NCBI RefSeq assembly: GCF_000003195.3
Contig: NC_012870.2
Span: 40,015,233 to 40,079,232, forward strand
DNA from: Sorghum bicolor
Taxonomy: Eukaryota; Streptophyta; Magnoliopsida; Poales; Poaceae
Direction: 5' to 3'
Length of the DNA stretch: 64,000 nt
In this document: positions 1 through 10,926 of the stretch, in pieces
How the letters are laid out: each line of letters opens with the position of its first letter
Position numbering within the stretch: position 1 is the first letter of the stretch
The notes under the pieces: generated by a model
What the model saw: only the letters and a program-made list of their open reading frames with translations
What the model was told of the DNA's origin: nothing
The model's database searches: none
Position numbers and translations under genes: made by a program

Positions 1-507
1 TATTCAATTTACATACACTAATTAATAATATAATTAATAATAATATAATTAATTATGTTAGCATTATGTAATTAATAATAATTATTATTTATATACAAAG
101 AGATAAAAAAGACATAATAATTAATTTAATATTAATAATAATATTTATTGATTTCCATATATACATACATGATACATCATACATAAAAAGATAGGCACAA
201 ATTAATTAAGCACATGCATATAATATTTACATACAAAGGATTAAAGACATAATAATTAATTAAATTATGTTAGCATTATATATAAAGGCACAAATTCTCA
301 CTTCTCCCTCACTGGGAATATATATTATTAATAATATAATTAATAATAATATAATTAATAATAACTCTTATTTATATACAAAGAGAAAAAAGACATAATA
401 ATTAATTAAATATTAATAATAATATTTATTGATTTCTATATATACATACATCATACATATATGAATAATTGAAATTAAAAAAAAGAAAAAAAAACTCAAT
501 TCTCGCT
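1..507. repeat. AT-rich imperfect direct repeats
   Basis: This stretch is almost pure A and T and is built of imperfect repeats. The string AATATTAATAATAATATTTA occurs near 128 and 409, AATTATGTTAGCATTA near 51 and 263, and GACATAATAATTAATT near 110, 247 and 392. A boundary string CTTCTCCCTCACTGGG occurs at 301-316 and again at 510-525, where the composition switches sharply to GC-rich. No reading frame or element terminus is visible. Whether it lies inside the CACTA element to its right is not known. Confidence 0.6.
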
Positions 508-1007
508 CACTTCTCCCTCACTGGGCCGGCTTTGAGCCAGCCCAACACGTACCCTCTAACAAGTGGGGCCCCTGTGTCGGGGTCGTCCCGTACCTTGGGC
601 CGCCGCTAGGCTGGCCGCCTCTCTCCTCCACGACCAGCCACCACCACCGCAAAACCCTAGCCGCTGCGCCGCCATTCGCACCGCCGCCATTCGCACCCCC
701 GCACCGCCGCCATTCGCACCCGCCGCAGCAGCGCCCGCCAAACCCTAGCCACTGCGTCGCACACAAAGCCGCCGCCGCCGCACATAAATCCGCCACCGCC
801 GATGGAGGGACGTCTTACCACGTGGGGCGTTGAAGGGCTCGGCGTAGACGAACGAAGACGACGCGTCGGACGGCGGCGCCTCTCCGATGGCCTCGGTGCG
901 GCGGAGACGAAGACGAAATCCGGCAGCCTGACGGCGTGTTTTGAAAAACTGGCCCGCCTTGTGACTTTGAAAATTTTCAGTGCTCTTCCTGTGTTATATA
1001 CGCGGCC
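508..1007 (+). other. GC-rich, gene-like fragment of unknown origin
   Basis: The segment looks like the 5' end of a GC-rich grass gene: CT-rich leader, two AAACCCTAGCC strings, three copies of GCCGCCATTCGCACC (668, 683, 706) and an ATG at 802 opening an 80-codon frame that runs on into the CACTA hairpin at 1008. No domain is recognisable and the frame ends without a plausible protein. It may be a host gene fragment carried by the CACTA element or a flanking piece. I would not annotate a protein here. Confidence 0.35.
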
Positions 1008-1091
1008 ATTTCTACTGGCGGGTGGCTATGGGAACCGCCTGTAGAAATGCGTTTCTACAGGCGGTTGGCTAGAAGAGCCACCAGTAGAAAT
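1008..1091. repeat. CACTA subterminal hairpin, left side
   Basis: Two arms of about 40 bases (1008-1047 and 1051-1091) form an imperfect inverted repeat. Each arm has ATTTCTACTGG at its outside and CCGCCTGTAGAAA at the centre. The AGGCGG motif also recurs at the right end of the element (18480-18695), which marks both as subterminal transposase-binding regions of one CACTA family. The terminal CACTA string itself is not found to the left. Confidence 0.7.
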
Positions 1092-2044
1092 GATTTTCAA
1101 TTAGTTTTTAAATTATTTTGCAGAATTATTTGAAAAGCTTCAAAAATTCATATCTTATCAAATATTGGTCCAAATATACTGAAAAAAGTTTATTGTATTT
1201 CTATTAAGTAGATCTACATGTTAAGAATATGAAATTTCATATTTGAGATACTTTTATATGCAGCTTTATTTAAAATGATTTAAATTGAATATGTGCCTCA
1301 TATCTTGTTTAATACATAAATAATTCTAGGAATACCACAAAAATGTAAATCCAATTTTGTTAGCTTTATTGTAGTGTGTAAATGCTATAAAAAATATATT
1401 CCTTTGTGCAATTTATCGTTGACAATATAAATGTAAGGAACCCATATGTTTGAGCATAGTTCGGTGGAATGATTCTTATACGTTTGTGAAGCATGTATGT
1501 TATGCCTATCTCCAAATATCTTGAAATTTTTTTGGCAAGCTTCTACACTCAAATGATAACCCCACACAAGATCTTAGGATTTTCTGGTCATGCAAGCTAT
1601 TATTACATTTTTCTTTGTCCTAAATGAGGTGAAAAATGGTGGACTACACCTAGATCCCACTAGGTTTTTCCACCAACCACAAGGAAGTTTTATTTCCTAT
1701 GGTATATAAGACCCTGTGGAGAAGTTTGGCACCATGTGGAGTCATTTCAGGGGTAGACTTAGTTCAAGCGCTAATTAGTGGGTGACGTCGCACGGAAATT
1801 CAATTAAACCGGATAAAGTAACAAACAACATTAGAAAAATTCCAAACTTGGTGGATTGAACATCAATGGCACTAGTAACCCTTAGTAAAAGTTTGAGACC
1901 AATACAATATCTAAGTGTTACGACATGGTAAGTCTTAGATGTAGAAATAAGTATAGGGTCTTACATGTAGAAATAGAGAAGGGCACATAGCATAAGGTAC
2001 ACATTTTATCATAAATAGATTACATGGCAAATGACAAATAAAAT
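1092..2044. other. CACTA non-coding 3' region
   Basis: This lies between the transposase stop codon and the left subterminal hairpin. It is AT-rich, has no long frame on either strand and shows no terminus of another element. It most likely holds the 3' untranslated part of the transposase transcript. Confidence 0.5.
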
Positions 2045-2705
2045 CTAGGCAGCTACTGTTCTTCCTTGTCCATCATGACGCACCCAGGGCAATGAGCTCT
2101 GTGGAATGCTTCGCTCAACATTCCTTATCTTTACTGGATGGTCTTCTACAAAGAGAGACATGTCACTGAACTGGTTAAATTCATCCAAGTCAGATACACC
2201 ATCAACTCCGATGGCTTGTTGCTTTCCAAGGAAACCTATGTGCTTTGGATGGTCCGTAATTTTCTTCTTATCATTAGGAGAGAGGACCTGCTCAGCATAG
2301 AAGACCTGTGCAGCACGGTCAGCCATTATCCATGGATCATCTTTGTAGCCTACCTTGCTTAGATCTAGAACTCTAATCCCATAGTTGTCCACTGTGACAT
2401 GTTTGTCTTCAACCCATTGACACCGAAATACAGGGATCTGAAATGTACCATAGTCTAGTTCCCATATATCCTCAACGAAGCCAAAGTAAGTTGTTTCCTC
2501 ACCAGTTTCAGAGTCTAAGGCGTCACATCGAGCACCACTATTTTGTGCCATGCTCTTTTGATCTTTAGACTTGGTACAAAACGTGAAGCCACTAATGTCA
2601 TAGGTTTGCCAAGTCGTGACCTGGCGTGATGGCCCAGATGCCAAGACCTTGATGGTGCGATCCTCGAGTGTTTCCCCATCTGGAATGTCCTGCTCCCTTA
2701 GCCAT
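2045..2705 (-). pseudogene. CACTA transposase, C-terminal block (DUF4216)
   Basis: This block encodes the last 220 or so residues and ends in a natural stop at 2045. YFGFVEDIWELDY followed by PVFRCQW is the DUF4216 signature. The block begins at the GCCAT duplication 2701-2705 next to the 5' LTR of element A; the few residues read upstream of 2705 come from the LTR and are not transposase. Confidence 0.85.
2701..2705. repeat. Target-site duplication GCCAT of element A
   Basis: GCCAT stands directly before the 5' LTR and is repeated at 13767-13771 directly after the 3' LTR. Five bases is the usual size for Ty3/Gypsy integration. Counting it once restores the transposase frame. Confidence 0.92.
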
Positions 2706-2975
2706 TGTTGACGGTCCTTAATGCTCATATTTAACCATCAATTAATCATGGAAAAGGATCCAAATGCAACCAACACCTAGACTTAGGGTTTTATCTGATA
2801 GAATTCCATGAGTTCTGGTGTTTGTCTATTTCTGCAGGGGGTTATCAGGAAATATGAAACAAAGGCCCACACGTTGGGTTTACATAGAGATATTAACGTG
2901 CTGCGCAATTTTCTACCATCTAGAAGACTCCAGAAGCCACGGGAACGAACGGGAGGCCGATCGGGCCCGGGGGCA

Positions 2976-3157
2976 GGGCGCCCGTCCAAGTCCCTTGGGT
3001 GCCCGCCCAGCTACAGTAACCAATCAGCTTCAACTTCACGGATCGTGCTCCACCGACCTAACGGACCAAGGAAAACCGTGCGATTAATGTCGGTTTGATC
3101 CGACGGCCCAGATTCATGTGAAAATACTATATAAGCAAGGCCCCCTGGCCCCTGGAG
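2976..3157 (+). promoter_or_regulatory. LTR promoter of element A: twin GC box, TATA box, CCCCCTGG motif
   Basis: GGGCGCCCGTCC at 2976 and GGGTGCCCGCCC at 2997 form a direct repeat with a 21-base step. A TATA box, CTATATAAG, lies at 3127-3135 and is followed at 3141-3157 by CCCCCTGGCCCCTGGAG. The same order is seen in the LTRs of B and C and in the solo LTR. Transcription start would be expected some 25-35 bases after the TATA box, which defines the U3/R border (inference). Confidence 0.65.
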
Positions 3158-3220
3158 AGCATACTTCTTCTACAGAATCAAAGTTAGGGTTTCAATTCTT
3201 CCTCCAAGTAGAGAGGATCC

Positions 3221-3333
3221 CTCTAGTTCTTCTAGTTCTACCTCTAGTTCATCTAGATCTAGTTCTAGTTCATCTAGTTCTAGTTGTAGTTCCTCTAGTT
3301 CTAGTTCTAGTTAGTTCTAGTTGTAATCTAGAA
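3221..3333 (+). repeat. CTAGTT-rich simple repeat in the transcribed part of the LTR
   Basis: About 110 bases are built from CTAGTT, TCTAGTTCATCTAG and related units. The matching tract in the 3' LTR (about 12991-13110) has the same organisation with small unit changes. It lies downstream of the TATA box and so would be in the transcript leader. The LTRs of B, C and D lack it. Confidence 0.75.
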
Positions 3334-3992
3334 AATAGGGAGAGAGAAGAGGAGAGCGGAGGAGGAGCCGGATCTGTCAGATCTTCCTCAACATTATACT
3401 TTTGCAGCAACTGGTTCGTTCTTCATCGTTCTCCAAGTTCTTCAATTCATAATTCTTGAGTTCTTTAATTACTTTTATTTACATTCAAGTTATTTATTGG
3501 ATTCCCGCTTGCATCAAGTGCTCTAGTCTTTATAACGCTAGAGTAGTAATTAATAGATTAGACGTGGTGTTTAGTCTTGCAATTACCTGGAATTGCACCC
3601 AATCCTGCGGATTGTTGTGGTAGCCTTAGGGTAGTGAGAGCCCTAACGGTCGACGTATTCCACCTCGTTCGGATCAGTGTTTGTAGGACCGTAGTCGGAG
3701 CTTCCTAGCCCCCTTCTCATCTCTTTCTGTGGTTAGTGTTCTGATGTCCCGAAATAGATAATCTTGAAGTAATTCTTGATTCTTAGATCAACTAGAGAAC
3801 TCTCAGGAAACTTCCTCTCTTCCCACCAAAAATAATTATATAGTTATCCTTGGGCAATCTTGGATCTTAATTAGTACACTCATGTTCTCTGTGGAAAATC
3901 GATACTCTGGAATACTCTCGGGTGAAAGCTACATCGGTATCCGTGCGCTTGCGGATTTTTCTGTTTGCGTTTAAAATACCCAACAAGCTTTC

Positions 3993-4010
3993 TGGCGCCG
4001 TTGCCGGGGA
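3993..4010 (+). promoter_or_regulatory. Primer binding site, tRNA-Asp
   Basis: TGGCGCCGTTGCCGGGGA begins seven bases after the 5' LTR. It is the complement of the 3' end of plant tRNA-Asp(GTC), with its CCA included. It would prime minus-strand DNA synthesis. Confidence 0.9.
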
Positions 4011-4105
4011 ACAGTAGCTGTGCTAGTTTCAAACCAAGTCGTCCGTGTATCCTTTTTCTTTTCCTTTTTTACCACACTCACCTTATCACTTTCACCATAC
4101 CACAT

Positions 4106-4316
4106 GGATTTCACTCCAAGCATTAATGAGCATGGAATTTATTTCATAGCCACTTCACTTACTCCATGCTCATATGCAACATCTTCACAATCCATTGGTC
4201 TCTCCAACATCACCACATTCGAGATCTCCAACCCCCTCTTCCTTTCTATTCATAAAAACTTTAAAAGGGCGGTTGTCGATGCATATGTCTATAATAAATT
4301 TTGCAGATCTCGTTGA
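4106..4316 (+). pseudogene. gag: Element A gag, only the C-terminal tail left
   Basis: The frame to 4316 encodes INEHGIYFIATSLTPCS and runs to a VYNKFCRSR end. This matches the last 70 or so residues of the full gag of element B (40921-42486), which ends VYNKYCRSR. The preceding 450 or so codons, including the whole conserved capsid-like region, are missing from A by an internal deletion. The upstream reading from 4020 is leader sequence and not gag. The remnant cannot make particles by itself. Confidence 0.75.
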
Positions 4317-5776
4317 GTTGATCTTGATATAGGTCAGCGTTGGAGGGGAAACCACTTCATTGACATAAATTGATGGTTTCCCAAGGACAAGCTTAGCGTC
4401 CTAAAATAAGCACTGATCAGACCATAACATAAACTTTTAATTATTTGCAACATTACCTTGTGTGTTGAGCATATCAGGATAATTGTAAATATATTCCTTT
4501 GGGTATTCTTGTCACTAACATTTCCAGGATTGGAGCAAGAAGATCGGATGAATGACAAGCACAAGGTATGTACAACCAATCATCATACAACATTGAATTA
4601 AATTCATCCAAACTTGAATTTTGCAAAATTCAAGCTTGGTGGAGTACTTTACATAAAAACATCCTTTGCCATGTTGCTATGTTGGTTGTCCCTACCTTTG
4701 AGACATGCTCAATTTGTTAAATACTAATCACACTACTTCATCTCCACTTGAGTAGATCTCTATAAATGCTCTCATGGTACCTTTATTTGCTTTAGTATAT
4801 GTCTAGGTTGGAGTAGATTCATTTATCTCTTAATTAGGCATGGTGCTTAGTTTAGGAATGATGATCTTACTTCCAAAGGATTTTAAATTAAGCATGATGC
4901 TTAGGTTAAAATTCCCTCCTAAATCAAATTAGACATGGTGTCTAGGTTGATCTTTGAGCTGATAGTATGCTATAGTAGATATTGGATATTTTGTTGGACT
5001 AACCCCTGGAGGAAAACTTTCAATATCGACCTGGAAAGTCTTGAGATAAACTCACATTGGAGACAAAGAGAGAGACAAATGAATTTTAACAATTTACACA
5101 AGGAAGACATAGCTCATAAGAGATGATCCATGGAGGGTGCCACAAACACGATGCAAAACCGCTAAGAAAGGAAAGCTTCCACAAGGTGATACTGTACCAT
5201 CACTCTTCAAGTAAGGTAACATCTTAAGGTACTTGACTATCAATTTTATAAGCTTCTCCTTGGTTTTGGCATTCACATAAATAAAAGAGACAAACATGTA
5301 TGATTTACAACTCTAGATTAACCAACCCAATCAATTCAATATGTTTAGTCCTTCCACCTTTGTGATCCCACACTCCTAATCATATGAACTAAAATGTTGC
5401 ACATTCAATCTTTGGAAGATATATGTAAACATAAGTATAGATAAATTATCTTTCCATTAGGTTGAGCGATCTGATGTGACAAATGTTTTAAATGCTACAC
5501 TCATGATCTTATTATCCATCAACTTTGTCTTGCTCACTATGCTTAAGGTTAGAGAAGAAAAAATACACTTTTGGTTCTATTGGTGTTTTCCACCAACAGA
5601 GCCCATGCACTTGATCTCTGCCTTTTCTCTAAGAGCAGGTACACTTCGAGCAAAATATGAAGGACTTTTACAACTCCCAGACTCCACCAAGTGAAGAACC
5701 TAAATCTACGAGCACAAACACACTGGAGATACTGGACACTCAGGCAATCACAGCCCGGAGATGCTTGAGAACGTAA
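4317..5776 (+). other. Element A internal spacer
   Basis: No convincing frame is present. The sequence aligns along its length with the minus strand of element B downstream of its gag (about 40920 down to 39550), so it is an old shared spacer of this subfamily. A decayed copy of the polypurine-like motif, CAAGCTTGGTGGAG, lies at 4631-4644. Confidence 0.7.
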
Positions 5777-5795
5777 CTACGAGAGTAACCCTATT

Positions 5796-6242
5796 GTGGA
5801 AGTAATTACTGACCTTCTACCAATCAAGAGAGGCGATCCAGGACACTCTGTCATCCTGATCTCCATCGGCATGGTGGACTTCCCAGAAGCACTCTGCGAC
5901 TTTGGCTCCAGCGTCAACATTATGCCCAGGGGAATATTGAAGAACCTCTGCGTCCGAGTTGGTACCTTGTATGCCCCAGCAGACTTCGTGGTGATAGAGA
6001 CCAGTTCTGATGAGAGGGCACCCGTCATCTTAAGGAGGCCATTCCTGAACACCTCAGGAGCTGTCATCTACGCTAGTGCTGCCAATATTAGTTTCTACAT
6101 CAAGGGGATGAAGGAGACGTTTTCATCGAGAACAAGACTACACAAATCTCAGAGCAATCCCGACATGAACCAAGGAAGAGGACCAACAGGAGCAACAGGA
6201 ATAAGCAAATGTGGACCAAGTCAGCTAAGATGGTCACTATAG
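5796..6242 (+). pseudogene. Element A aspartic protease, first domain (decayed)
   Basis: The frame carries a retropepsin-type active-site string LCDFGSSVNIMP, a flap-like middle and PVILRRPFLNTSGAVI, the family's C-terminal ILGRPFL-type motif with Arg for Gly. This is the protease of an Athila/Tat-type polyprotein. The reading shifts near 6120, after KGMKETFS, into an unrelated tail, so I regard it as broken. No gag joins it upstream. A second protease piece follows. Confidence 0.7.
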
Positions 6243-6269
6243 TTCAAGGAGGTCAAGATCGTCGACTTA

Positions 6270-6788
6270 AGTCACCATTCCTAACCAAAAAGGATGACCC
6301 AGTCACCTATCAGCTCCTGTTTGGAACCTAAAACCGACATACATTCAGCTCCAGATGGCAGATTAGACATTCCGAAAGATTTTTAGGTTATTGATATGGG
6401 AGAAGACGAGTACGATCCACCCATCATCCTTGGAAGACCGTTCCTCAGCACCGTTAAAGCAATCATCTACATTGGAACCGGAGAAGTCCACATGCACTTC
6501 CCCTCAGAGAAGGTACGCCGCTATTTCACTAACCCTAACTATATAGTTGAAGATTCTAAGCAGGTCAGGACAAGAAGAAGAAGACGCAACCGCAACCAGA
6601 GGAGGCAAATCATCAAAGACGGATGGTCAGACTACAAAGGAGAAGTGATAAGGTCTGAAGACATACAACTTGAACAGAACTGTCCTGAGGAGACCGTAGC
6701 ACCGAGTCAGGTGTGGAGAAAGAAGATAGTTATACATGAAGAGCAGGCGCCGCCGGAACCACCGACTACGCCGTCCAGGGAATCCTAG
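6270..6788 (+). pseudogene. Element A second protease-like domain, C-terminal part
   Basis: YDPPIILGRPFLSTVKAI is a second copy of the retropepsin C-terminal motif, followed by a basic tract TRRRRRNRNQRRQ and an acidic to Pro-rich tail ending at 6788. Upstream, around 6270-6400, traces of the rest of the domain are visible (YQLLFGT, then YIQLQMAD) but stop codons interrupt them and the catalytic Asp-containing part is missing. I read this as the remains of a polyprotein with two tandem retropepsin-like domains, not as a duplication made in this copy. Confidence 0.6.
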
Positions 6789-6973
6789 GACAACTGAGAA
6801 AACGGAGAGTCCCGTTCGGAGGACTTAAAAAAACCGAACGCCTTGCCAAGAGAATTCAAGGATCAAAGAAGTCTAGCAGACAGAGGATATCCTAATTGCT
6901 GTCAGAGTGCTGCCGACATTCAAATACACCTCCAGCACCTGCTAGCTACATCAGAAGAAATTACGTCAAAATC

Positions 6974-6986
6974 CAGCTTGGGGGAG
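6974..6986 (+). promoter_or_regulatory. Internal polypurine-like motif CAGCTTGGGGGAG
   Basis: The motif is nearly identical to the true polypurine tract AAGCTTGGGGGAG of this element (12461-12473). It stands about 190 bases after the protease frame. Equivalent motifs follow coding modules in B and C. It could act as a second plus-strand primer site (inference). Confidence 0.5.
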
Positions 6987-7309
6987 AGCGCCTCCATTTA
7001 TCCAGCTAAGTATTCTACGCACGTTTATACTTTACTCTAATATGCTTATATATATATATATTTTTGCTTAGTTTGCTAAATAGATAAATCTCTACTATAA
7101 TTCAAATCTTCTTCAAGTCACCTTCCTACTTCAAAATCAACGGCTGTTAATACACGCCCAATGAATCGGACGTCTCAGATTAAGATGTTAGAAGCCGCTT
7201 CCAACTCTTCTCGCTCACGCGCGCGCGAGCACGCGCCTTCAGAAGCACGTCGCGGGTTCGAGCCCCAGACACCTGCAATTGCACATTTTTTCTTCGAGGA
7301 TCAATAGTT

Positions 7310-7870
7310 CACGGCCAAGGCGAGCGCAGCTAGGGCGAGCGCGGCTAGGGGCGGCCAAGGTCGCCGGGGCGGGCGCGCGGCCGGTGCGCGCCAGCCAGGG
7401 CGACCGTGGCCAGGGGTCACCGGGGCGGGCATGCGGCCGGTGCTCGCCGGCCAAGGCAAGCGCGGCAGGTGCGCGGTCGGGGCTCACTCGCCGGGACGCA
7501 CAGGGCTCGCCAGGGCGGACGCGCGCCCAGTGCGCGCCGGATAGGGCTCGCACGGCCAGGGCGACCGCCGCGGGCGCGCGGCCAGATCTCCCGCGGCCAG
7601 GGCTTCCGCGACGCACAAGGAAGACAGTCGGAGCGAGCGCGGCCAGGGCTCGACGGGGCAGGCGCGCGGCCTGGACTCGCTGGCCAGGGCGCACGGCCAG
7701 GGCTCCCCAGGGCGGGTGGGTGGCCAGAGCTCGCCGCGGTGCGCGGCCAGGGCTTGCCGGGGCGGCCGGAGCGTGCGGCCGAGGCTCGCCGGGGTGGCCG
7801 GGGCGAGCGGTCAGGGGCTCGCCGGGGCAGCCGGGACGCGACGCCGGAGCGCGGCCAGGGCACGACGCCG
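7310..7870 (+). repeat. GC-rich degenerate minisatellite in the Helitron
   Basis: About 560 bases are made of irregular units close to GCGGCCAGGGCTCGCCGGGG. The lack of stops on several frames of both strands follows from composition: the frames give low-complexity Ala/Gly/Arg/Pro strings with no domain. I therefore do not call a gene. It is preceded by a CGCGCGCG tract at about 7217. Confidence 0.7.
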
Positions 7871-8179
7871 GAACGCGGACAGGGGTGCCACGAAGGATCT
7901 GCTGCAACCGGCGTAGTAACGAGACCACCCAAGGGCGGCGGCTGTAGGGTCGCCATACTGGTCACTGCTGCATATGTCAAGTCGAGCATGCCAGCCGCTC
8001 CCCATCGGGACCTTCAGGGCCACCTAGGTCCTAGGGGTTCTTAGTTTCTTACACATGAGGTTACAGCTCTTCCTTCAATCCTTCACCTGTTCATCCAGGC
8101 TGCTGTAGGGTAGAATGTAATAATAATCACCTTGGGTTGCTCATGATTATGTTGATTTCGTTTGAAATTGATTTCGCAG

Positions 8180-8242
8180 GGTAACAAAAAGGACGAGATT
8201 GAGAAGGGTGACGCTTTCTAGGATCAAGACAAACTAAAGGAT
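8180..8242 (+). pseudogene. Exon-like piece 1 in the Helitron
   Basis: Sixty-three bases are bounded by TTTCGCAG on the left and GTAGGT on the right, good acceptor and donor sites. In phase 0 they read GNKKDEIEKGDAF, a TAG stop, then DQDKLKD. The charged, gene-like composition differs from the surroundings. It may be an exon captured from a host gene; I do not recognise the parent. Confidence 0.35.
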
Positions 8243-9760
8243 GTAGGTTGCAGTCCCTGCTCTTTTTTTCTTCTCTTTGCAGAATTGGTTTGGTGCTGCT
8301 GCTACCAGAGGCTTAGATTTCTTCTGATCTACAAGTATGTTTCGTCAATTCTTTGTATAGATTTGCAGTCAGTTGGTGCAGGTGTTGTATGACTATTTGA
8401 TCGTAGTTTTGGGTGAAATCGATTTACCAGTGGCGATCCCTTATAGTAGAGATTAAATGCCCTAGATGCTTATTATGAGAGCTTTGGTAAAAGATGGGGA
8501 ACTGATAGCCCCTTTCATGATACAAACATATCCGCTGATTTATATCTGTAAGGACTGTAGAGCCGCAAAAAATAGTTTGGGGGCATTTTGCATCCAGCTG
8601 ATGGATTTCGATCTGGGCAGAGACGTCTCCAACATCTAGCTGGGAGATGTGAATTTGGGCATCAATCTGGCAGCATATTTGAGCTCGTTAGGATGGACAT
8701 GGTGATGTCTTCATGTCCCATTTTTCTCATTGCAGATTGGAGAATGTGAAATTTACTCTTCAGTTTGATTATTGAGAAATTGGATTGCTTGTTTTGTACA
8801 ATTGCATGACCAGAATTTAACTTACTATATAATAGTTAATAAAACATAGAGATAAAATTTACTATGCTATTGTTTTTGAATCCTACTGTTATTTTGAAGC
8901 AAATAAGATTTTTTTTCTTGAGGAATGAAATGAATGTGTATTCTTGCTTGGTCATTATCTGAAAATGTCAAATGTTTGGTCGGACTCCAAGGTTTGTGTC
9001 TTAAACTCTTCATCCTTTTGCTTGGTCATAATCTCAAAATGCCATATGTTTGGTCGACGAATTTACATCTTGTTAGTTTTGAAAGTTCTTGCTGAGCAAA
9101 ATTGTACAATTATTTGTTAGTGGCTTAGTGCCAATGATCAATGTTGCTCAATGATTCCTTATAGCGTTGTATCTTGCTTGGGGCGGAACCTAATCCAATC
9201 TCGACCTGTTTCCCCGCGATGGGTGCATGCCATGTCTGCCACGGTGGCCACTCGAGGAGGTAGGCTTCTGGAGCGTTGCCATTTTTCATTTCGTTTTGTG
9301 GGTAAAGTTATGATCACTTCTTCAGAACAGTCATGTTTAGCAATGGAATTAGATTCGGCAAGGTAGTAATAGCATAGTAGTACCAATTTGCTTTGAAGGT
9401 GTCAAATTTGACCAAACCAATTTGTAGTGCGTGCTATGAAACTGAATGTTTGTGACAAACCATTTGGATAAGGTTGATGCCTGCTTGAAATTTGGAAATT
9501 GGAATTATACTTTAAGCCATGTAGCCTCTCTATTTAGTAAATTGGTTAGCACAAGACTGTTCACCAACTCCCTTTTCCATCTTTGTATATTTATTTATTC
9601 ATCATTGTTTCAAATTCACTGTAGTACTTTCATCATAGTTGCTTATCACATGAGATCAGAACACAGATCTCTTGAAGGTCTGAACTCTGTTTTCTTGGAA
9701 AGAGAACATGTACCTTTTCATCTACTATAAAAGAATTTAACACATGATGCTTTTTTTTAG

Positions 9761-9825
9761 AAGCATTAGAAGCTTTGAATGAGATTTCTGAGTTAGCGTG
9801 CCCAAATGATGGGTTTCTGGACCAG
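9761..9825 (+). pseudogene. Exon-like piece 2 in the Helitron
   Basis: Sixty-five bases lie between a strong acceptor (run of T then AG at 9759-9760) and a donor GTGAAA at 9826. The open phase reads ALEALNEISELACPNDGFLDQ. This looks like a real protein segment with intact splice sites, as expected for a captured exon. The parent gene is not recognised. Confidence 0.4.
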
Positions 9826-10926
9826 GTGAAATTTTGCCAGGATCTGCTGGCAACATTTTGGTTAAAGTCGTGTTTACATGTTGTCGTGGCAGAGTTACTA
9901 GGGGACTTCTCCCGTTTCCATGGTGTTTACAAGCATATCCACGAAGGCACACACAACTGTTAATATAAACACTGAACTAATGCAATTACAATCACATTAG
10001 AGCCAGCCTCACATGGATGAGGCCATGACACCATCACAATTTCCTGTATAGAAATAAAATCCTAGCACTGCACATTCAGAAAATCAAAACTCAAATTGTA
10101 GCTTCCAATTCTGAATGTCCTTCTAAAACTTATTTCTTGATAATATGACAGGCCAACACATTCAAAAATTTTTTCATTTCTCCATAGTTGTTTTCTTTTC
10201 AGATTTCAATGACATTCTTTGGGGCCCTTCTCATGGATAAGAGTGGAAAAGCCCTTCTTTTGGGTATGAACGGTCTAAATTTTAGTAGGTGTACAGAAAG
10301 GTACTTGGTTTGAGCTGTGGATCAACTTCTTCATCATGCTTTTCTGCAGGTACATTGGGAATTGATGGGTATATGTGAATCAACATTGTGCTCTGCAGCT
10401 GGACAATGGGCATCTGTCTGCTCTCATCATTCAGATGTTTGTGGTTTTGCTTCAGTGAGCATTGGGTTGAATAATTTTCTTTTTTTTGTGCCGTGTTGCC
10501 TGTAGGGACTGATCACTGATGGCTTGACCCTGCTAGGCCAGATCTGCACTCGGACACCGTCAGGTTCACAGTGCTGTTACAACCGTCCCTGAGTTGCAGA
10601 CCAGGAAGAATGACACTTGGATTCGCCCAAGGATGCTAGAAGCACCAGAAGGCTGCAGATCCTATCCAAGGCCTCATTGCCGCCAGAGATGTACTAAAGT
10701 TTGTTTAAATCCACTGTGCTTGTAACTAACATGTTCACATGAACTTGACAGCTTTATGTATGAATATCCAGTATGCATCTTTGTTCTGCTAAGGCAGAGG
10801 ATATTTCATTGAGTTGTAGGTGTAGTGTAAAGAGTTTAGAATTATTTTTTGTGAAATTATGTTTGTTTGTTTGAAAAGTGTCCATATAAAAATTGTTATA
10901 TGAATACGATAATGTTTTGAGTTTTA

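Larger units (their letters stand above)
2706..3985 (+). repeat. Element A 5' LTR
   Basis: The LTR is 1,280 bases, from TGTTGACGG to CCCAACA. In order it holds a U3 with a conserved AATTCCATGAGTTCTGGTGT string, two GC boxes (2976-2987, 2997-3008), a TATA box at 3127-3135, a CCCCCTGGCCCCTGGAG motif, and a CTAGTT-rich tract. It differs from the 3' LTR by scattered substitutions and small indels (1,280 against 1,291 bases), so the insertion is not brand new. Confidence 0.92.

Noticed and set aside
7248..7266. GGGTTCGAGCCCC resembling a tRNA/SINE B box
   Set aside because: No matching A box at a proper distance upstream and no cloverleaf could be drawn, so I call neither tRNA nor SINE.
7239..8044. 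Long open frames on both strands in the GC-rich Helitron segment (up to 229 codons)
   Set aside because: All are low-complexity Ala/Gly/Arg/Pro products of a minisatellite; open frames on several phases and both strands follow from the lack of A/T-rich stop codons.
9151..9386. 71-75 codon frames on both strands in the Helitron
   Set aside because: Opposite-strand frames of similar length, with no splice context or domain to choose between them.
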